Assembly (NCBI GenBank): GCA_014377155.1
Contig: JACMQD010000231.1
Location: 1 to 9,149 of the forward strand
From: Herminiimonas sp.
GTDB taxonomy: Bacteria > Pseudomonadota > Gammaproteobacteria > Burkholderiales > Burkholderiaceae
Direction: 5' to 3'
Length of the DNA: 9,149 bases
Shown here piece after piece: positions 4,724-9,149 of the stretch (its first letter is position 1; each line of letters begins with the position of its first letter). Below the pieces are notes generated by a model. It was given only the letters and a program-made list of their open reading frames with translations, searched no databases and was not told the DNA's origin. The translations under genes were made by a program, and so were the position numbers.

Positions 4724-7443
4724 TCGAGGTTCCGTGGTTCGAGTTCAAGCTCCGACATGGCCGGCGGCTGGCCTAATGGCAGACTAATGATAAATGCGGC
4801 GCCACCCAAGGTAGACCTTTCGTAGCGGATCTGTCCATGGTGGGCCTCGACGATGGCCCGGCAGATCGCCAGTCCCAGGCCGACGCCGGACCTTGCCGAT
4901 TCGCGTTCGCCGCGCGTGAATTTTTCGAACATTTCCTCTTCTCGACCGGGCGCAACGCCGGGTCCGTTGTCCGATATGGTCAGTATCGCGCGTGCACCCT
5001 GGACCGCAGCTGCGACGTCGATGCGCGACCCGGAAGCGGTGTACTTTGCCGCGTTTTCCAGCAGGTTGCATAGCACGCGCTCAAGCAGTACCGCGTCGAA
5101 GCGGATCAGCGGCAGGTCCGGCGGGATGTTTGTCGTCACGATATGCTGACCGAGCACGGAAGAACAAAGGCGCAACGCGGTGCCGACTGCTTCTTCGAGG
5201 ACCTGCCATTCCAGATGCAGCCTGACTTCGCCACTTTGCAGACGCGCCATGTCCAGCAGGTTGGCCACCAGTGCACTCATGCGCAGCGCTTCGGCGTGCA
5301 AACTTTGTGCCAGTTCCAGTTGGGCTTGTGGTAATTCCGGCTTGGTGCGGGTCAGGGATTCGGACAGGCCAATCAACAATGTCAGCGGGGTGCGCAGGTC
5401 GTGCGACAGTGCGGCCAGCAGGGAATTGCGCAAGTGTTCTGTCTCCATGCTCACCAAAGCGCCTTGCGCCACCTCGATATAGTGGACACGCTCCAGCGCG
5501 ATCGCCGCGAGCGCGGCGAAGGTATCGAGTTGCTTACGCTGTTCGGGGATCAGGATCCAGCGCTGTTGCTCCGGCTCGATCGCCAGCACGCCGCGCGTAC
5601 GCATCGGCGCGACCATGGGCAGATAAAAAAACGGACTGGCCGGCAAGGTATCGGTACCAAGGCCGGCGCTCTCGGCATGATCGTAGGCCCACTGCGCAAT
5701 CCCCACGTCGGGCTGCAAAGTGCCGGGGGCATCGACGAACGCGGGTGCCTGCAGCCGGTCGTCCAGGTCCGGCACCAGCATGATGGCGCGTGCCTTGAAA
5801 GTGCGCTGAATGAAGTCACGCGTCGTGTCGAAAATCTGCTCGGTCTGCAACGCGCCCGAGAGCTCACGCGCAAACTCGTAAAGTGCGCGTGAGCGCCGTT
5901 CGCGGTGCGCGGCAACATGGGCCTGAAAGCGCAGCCCTGCTGTCAGGCGGCCTGTAATGAGGCCAACCGCAAGCATGACGCAAAACGTCACGAGATACTG
6001 AAGATCCGATACGGCAAACGAAAACCGCGGCTCAACAAAGAAAAAATCAAAGCACGCAACGCCGACGCACGTGGCCACGATGGACGCGCCACGACCCAGG
6101 CGTACGGCTACCAGGACCACTACCAGCAGGAACAACATGGCGATATTGGCCAGATCCAGGTACGGCAGCAAAGGCGTGGCCAACAACGCCGTGACGAGAC
6201 TGCTGGCAGCCGCCAACGCGTAAGAAATCCATTTCCGCTTGCCGGCGGTAAAGGCCTGCACCATGCCATCAGAGGTTGGCCGAACCGCGGCCTTATGGGT
6301 CGCATTCCCGATTTCTACCAGATCGATATCGGGTGCTAACGCAGCGATGCGCCGGATATGGGAAGTACGCCACGGCCAGGTCTTGTGTTCGCGCGCCAGC
6401 ACGATTTTAGACAGGTTGTGTTCTCGCGCGTATTCCACGATCGCAGCGCCGATGTCATTGCCGGCCAGTACCGCTGTGCTCGCTCCCAGGTCCTGGGCGA
6501 GCTTGAGGGTGACGAGTGTAGTTTCACGTCGTGCGGCCGGCAGGCGCTGGAGCTCGGGGGTCTCCACATAAACCGCGTGCCAATCGCCGTTGAGTTGGCC
6601 GGCCAGTCGCGCGCCGCTGCGCACCACATGTTCGTTTCCCGGTCGCGGGCCGACACATACCAGCAACGCGCCGCCGGTTTTCCAGACCGTGTCGATCGAC
6701 TTTTCTACGCGATAGGCGCGCACATCGTCCTCGATCCGGTCGGCGGTACGCCGCAAGGCAAGTTCGCGCAAGGCGATCAGATTGCCTTTACGGAAAAAAT
6801 TCCGGGAGGCGCGTTCGGCCTGGGGCGCTTGATAGACCTTGCCATTTTTCAGGCGGGCCAGCAATTCATCTGCCGGCAGGTCCACCAGCACCACTTCATC
6901 GGCGGCGTCGAATACCGTGTCCGGCACGGTTTCAGCGACCCTGATGCCGGTAATGCCACCGACGACGTCATTGAGACTTTCCAGGTGTTGCACATTGACG
7001 GTACTAAAGACGTCGATACCGGCGTCGAGTAGTTCCTCGACATCCTGCCACCGCTTGGGGTGGCGCGAACCGGGTGCATTCGAATGCGCCAGTTCATCGA
7101 CCAGAATGAGGGCTGGATGCAGCGCAAGCGCAGCATCGAGGTCGAATTCGCTGAGCGCCTTGCCGCGGTAACTAAGGGTCTTCGCGGGTAGCAATTCAAG
7201 GCCGTCGAGCATGGCCGCCGTTTCGATCCGTCCGTGGGTCTCCAGCACACCTACCAGAGGTGGATGTCCATCGGCCTGGAGCTTGTGTGCTGCGGCCAAC
7301 ATGGCATAGGTTTTCCCAACACCGGCCGATGCCCCGAAGTAAATGCGCAAGCGCCCCCGCGCAGCCTTGCGCTCCTGGCTTTGGACCTGTGCCAGCAGCG
7401 CATCGGGATCGGGGCGTTGACTTTCATTCTGGATCATCGGCAC
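4720..7443 (-). CDS. kdpD: KdpD, potassium/osmotic sensor histidine kinase
   Basis: A 907-residue inner-membrane sensor kinase. N-terminal cytoplasmic KdpD domain (about 30-240) with Walker A GASAGVGKT (37-45) and Walker B LILVDELAH (112-120). A universal-stress-protein-like domain (about 255-380) follows. Four closely spaced membrane helices lie at about 405-424, 430-448, 450-470 and 480-498. A basic cluster follows them (R499 to R519, including HRERRSR), then a GAF-like domain (about 530-655) and the kinase core. H box LSHDLRTPLTLLIG has phospho-acceptor His681, N box NLLENAAKY (793-801), G1 DNGPGV (825-830), G2 GVGLGLAI (853-860). Length is close to the 894-residue E. coli protein, so it is full length. 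The listed start is a GTG; an ATG two codons later (7437) is equally plausible, and neither has a clear Shine-Dalgarno, suggesting coupling to kdpC 15-21 bp upstream. It phosphorylates KdpE. Confidence 0.97.
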   Translation of the reverse strand: MPMIQNESQRPDPDALLAQVQSQERKAARGRLRIYFGASAGVGKTYAMLAAAHKLQADGHPPLVGVLETHGRIETAAMLDGLELLPAKTLSYRGKALSEFDLDAALALHPALILVDELAHSNAPGSRHPKRWQDVEELLDAGIDVFSTVNVQHLESLNDVVGGITGIRVAETVPDTVFDAADEVVLVDLPADELLARLKNGKVYQAPQAERASRNFFRKGNLIALRELALRRTADRIEDDVRAYRVEKSIDTVWKTGGALLVCVGPRPGNEHVVRSGARLAGQLNGDWHAVYVETPELQRLPAARRETTLVTLKLAQDLGASTAVLAGNDIGAAIVEYAREHNLSKIVLAREHKTWPWRTSHIRRIAALAPDIDLVEIGNATHKAAVRPTSDGMVQAFTAGKRKWISYALAAASSLVTALLATPLLPYLDLANIAMLFLLVVVLVAVRLGRGASIVATCVGVACFDFFFVEPRFSFAVSDLQYLVTFCVMLAVGLITGRLTAGLRFQAHVAAHRERRSRALYEFARELSGALQTEQIFDTTRDFIQRTFKARAIMLVPDLDDRLQAPAFVDAPGTLQPDVGIAQWAYDHAESAGLGTDTLPASPFFYLPMVAPMRTRGVLAIEPEQQRWILIPEQRKQLDTFAALAAIALERVHYIEVAQGALVSMETEHLRNSLLAALSHDLRTPLTLLIGLSESLTRTKPELPQAQLELAQSLHAEALRMSALVANLLDMARLQSGEVRLHLEWQVLEEAVGTALRLCSSVLGQHIVTTNIPPDLPLIRFDAVLLERVLCNLLENAAKYTASGSRIDVAAAVQGARAILTISDNGPGVAPGREEEMFEKFTRGERESARSGVGLGLAICRAIVEAHHGQIRYERSTLGGAAFIISLPLGQPPAMSELELEPRNLE

Positions 7444-7458
7444 ATTTTTCTGGCATGG

Positions 7459-8043
7459 TTAGCGATTGGCTGGCGGCTGGGCATCGAGCGCCAGATTCAA
7501 ACTCAGTACATTCACCCGGGATTCTCCAAAAAACCCCATAGTTTGCCCGACAGAATGCTCCGACACCAGTGCATCGACCCGCTCGCGCGGCAGCTTGCGT
7601 GCCGTCGCAACCCGGCCAGCCTGATACCGCGCCGCCGCTACGCTGATTTCGGGATCGAGACCACTGGCCGACGCGGTCACCAGGTCCACCGGTACTGGCG
7701 CAGTATTGCCGGGATCGGCCTCGCGCAGCGCAGCGATGCGGCCCTTGACCGCATCGTCCAGCGCCGGGTTGAGCGCGCCCTGGTTGGAACCGGAACTGCC
7801 GCCGGCATTGTTGGCCATGGGCGCGGTCGCCGATGGCCGGCTCCAGAAATAACCGGGTACCGAAAAGGATTGTCCGATCAGCGTCGATCCAACCGCCTTG
7901 CCGTCCCTCATTACCAGGCTACCGGCGCTTTTGTCGGCAAAAGCAATCTGACCAATACCGGTTACGGCCAGCGGATAAAGTACCCCGACCAACAGCGTCA
8001 GTGCGCAGAAAAGAACGATTGCGGGACGTAACGTAGATTTCAT
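7459..8043 (-). CDS. kdpC: KdpC, subunit of potassium-transporting ATPase
   Basis: A 194-residue single-pass inner-membrane protein, close to the 190 residues of E. coli KdpC. One N-terminal membrane helix (about 8-29, VLFCALTLLVGVLYPLAV) anchors a periplasmic domain. Family motifs are seen in order: GSTLIGQSF (52-60), YFWSRPSA (65-72), a Gly/Ser/Asn-rich GGSSGSNQGALNP (81-93), VTASASGLDPEIS (122-134) and FFGESRVNVLSLNLALD (171-187). KdpC assembles with the channel-like KdpA and the P-type ATPase KdpB; it is thought to stabilise the complex and to raise affinity in the transport cycle. The start follows the kdpB stop by 11 bp and the ribosome site is weak (CGGAA), fitting translational coupling. 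All family landmarks are present, so I see no sign of damage. Confidence 0.97.
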   Translation of the reverse strand: MKSTLRPAIVLFCALTLLVGVLYPLAVTGIGQIAFADKSAGSLVMRDGKAVGSTLIGQSFSVPGYFWSRPSATAPMANNAGGSSGSNQGALNPALDDAVKGRIAALREADPGNTAPVPVDLVTASASGLDPEISVAAARYQAGRVATARKLPRERVDALVSEHSVGQTMGFFGESRVNVLSLNLALDAQPPANR

Positions 8044-8054
8044 GAGTTGTTCCG

Positions 8055-9149
8055 TTAAACGAGATGAAGAACCGACAACACCATGTCGATCAGTTTGATG
8101 CCGACAAAAGGCAGCACGATACCGCCCACGCCATAGATCAGAATATTTCTGCGAAGCAGTGCAGCCGCGCCAATGGCGCGGTACTGCACGCCCTTCAAGG
8201 CCAGCGGAATCAGAACGATGATGATCAGCGCATTGAAGATCACTGCCGACATGATGGCCGAGTCCGGGCTGGACAACTGCATCACGTCGAGTGCCTTGAG
8301 CTGCGGATACGTACCGACGAAAGCGGCGGGAATGATCGCGAAATACTTGGCAATGTCATTAGCGATCGAAAAGGTCGTCAACGAGCCGCGCGTCATCAGC
8401 ATTTGCTTGCCGATCTCGACGATCTCCAGCAACTTGGTCGGATTCGAATCGAGGTCGACCATGTTGCCGGCCTCTTTCGCTGCTTGGGTACCGGAGTTCA
8501 TCGCCACGGCGACATCGGCCTGGGCCAGCGCCGGGGCGTCATTGGTACCGTCGCCGGTCATGGCGACTAGCCTGCCCTGAGACTGATAGTCGCGAATCAG
8601 CTTGAGCTTGTCTTCTGGCGTGGCTTCGGCAAGGAAATCGTCGACGCCCGCTTCGGCAGCGATCGCCGCTGCGGTAAGTTTATTGTCGCCGGTGATCATC
8701 ACGGTCTTGATGCCCATACGGCGCAATTCCGCAAAGCGCTCCTTAATGCCGCCCTTGACGATGTCCTTGAGCTCGACCACGCCCATTATGCGACCGTCGT
8801 CGATGACTACCAGAGGCGTGCTGCCACGGCGTGCGACATCGTCGACCAGTTTCGCCATTTCGGACGGATACGGCATGCCTAGTGCCTCCACATGCTTGCG
8901 CACGGAATCGGCCGCACCCTTGCGCACCTGGCGTTCATCGATATCGACGCCGCTCATCCGGGTATTGGCACTGAATGGAATGAAGACTGCATGTAGGGAA
9001 CTCATCTCGCGCTCACGGATATTAAAGCGTTGCTTGGCCAGTACCACGATGGAACGACCTTCCGGTGTTTCATCGGCCAGCGAGGCCAGTTGCGCTACAT
9101 CGGCGAGTTCTTGTTCGGTCACGCCAGGCGCAGGAAAAAAACCTGCGGC
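8055..9149 (-). CDS. kdpB: KdpB, P-type potassium ATPase catalytic subunit, C-terminal part
   Basis: The last 364 residues of KdpB; the gene runs off the right edge. The frame is open to 9149, beyond the GTG at 9122, and reads [15 protein letters not shown] there, so that GTG is internal. Aligning from memory to E. coli KdpB, the fragment begins near residue 319, so the phosphorylated Asp307 of DKTGT lies about 12 residues outside. Visible parts (fragment numbering): the nucleotide-binding domain with [11 protein letters not shown] and VRKGAADSV (75-83); MITGDN (151-156); the hinge [12 protein letters not shown] (197-208), matching Asp518/Asp522; and the ND-x-x-K pair Asp265/Lys268, matching Asp583/Lys586, implicated in coupling ATP hydrolysis to transport. 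Hydrophobic helices fill the C-terminal third. No frame break is seen. First visible gene of the kdp unit, upstream of kdpC. Confidence 0.97.
   Translation of the reverse strand, partial: AAGFFPAPGVTEQELADVAQLASLADETPEGRSIVVLAKQRFNIREREMSSLHAVFIPFSANTRMSGVDIDERQVRKGAADSVRKHVEALGMPYPSEMAKLVDDVARRGSTPLVVIDDGRIMGVVELKDIVKGGIKERFAELRRMGIKTVMITGDNKLTAAAIAAEAGVDDFLAEATPEDKLKLIRDYQSQGRLVAMTGDGTNDAPALAQADVAVAMNSGTQAAKEAGNMVDLDSNPTKLLEIVEIGKQMLMTRGSLTTFSIANDIAKYFAIIPAAFVGTYPQLKALDVMQLSSPDSAIMSAVIFNALIIIVLIPLALKGVQYRAIGAAALLRRNILIYGVGGIVLPFVGIKLIDMVLSVLHLV

Noticed and set aside
9120..9122. GTG at 9122 as the start of a short KdpB-like protein
   Set aside because: The frame continues in KdpB-like sequence to the window edge (AAGFFPAPG before the GTG), so this is an internal codon of a gene cut by the window.
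1..9149. CRISPR arrays, insertion sequences, phage genes, toxin-antitoxin or other defence systems
   Set aside because: I saw no spaced direct repeats, transposase or integrase motifs, or small toxin-antitoxin gene pairs; nearly all bases belong to recognisable metabolic, transport or tRNA genes.

Overview
The window looks like a chromosomal segment from a Gram-negative betaproteobacterium. Burkholderiales, perhaps an Oxalobacteraceae-type organism, is my inference from the GC-rich coding style and the familiar protein sequences; no marker in the window fixes the genus. Apart from a gene remnant at the far left, everything is transcribed right to left on the minus strand.

Right part (4022-9149): the distal half of a kdp high-affinity potassium uptake operon, in the order kdpB (C-terminal 364 residues, running off the window), kdpC, kdpD, kdpE. 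KdpB and KdpC are ATPase subunits of the KdpFABC pump. KdpD is the sensor kinase and KdpE the response regulator that normally controls the pump genes. Gaps are 11 and 15 bp and kdpD/kdpE overlap by 4 bp, so this is one tight transcription unit. Its promoter and kdpF/kdpA lie outside the window.

Middle (3515-4021): two non-coding stretches around a complete tRNA-Leu(UAA) gene with encoded CCA. A convincing intrinsic terminator lies just after the tRNA. Upstream of the next operon there is a perfect TATAAT -10 box framed by a perfect 9-bp inverted repeat, which looks like an operator.

Left part (213-3514): a four-gene acyl-CoA catabolic cassette. It encodes an acyl-CoA dehydrogenase that keeps the N-terminal motifs and a likely catalytic Glu, then a second, shorter acyl-CoA dehydrogenase-like protein that keeps the C-terminal FAD-binding motifs, then two small MaoC hot-dog hydratases. 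The two dehydrogenases have complementary motif losses, as in alpha2-beta2 heteromeric enzymes such as Mycobacterium tuberculosis FadE26/FadE27. The cassette could carry out two consecutive steps, alpha,beta-dehydrogenation and hydration, on an unidentified acyl-CoA. No ligase, 3-hydroxyacyl dehydrogenase or thiolase is present.

Far left (1-144): the C-terminal end of a glutathione S-transferase-like gene on the plus strand, convergent with the cassette. A 12-bp perfect stem between them may act as a shared terminator. I found no mobile element, CRISPR array or clearly new system. The most interesting items are the split-motif dehydrogenase pair, the paired hydratases and the operator-like dyad.
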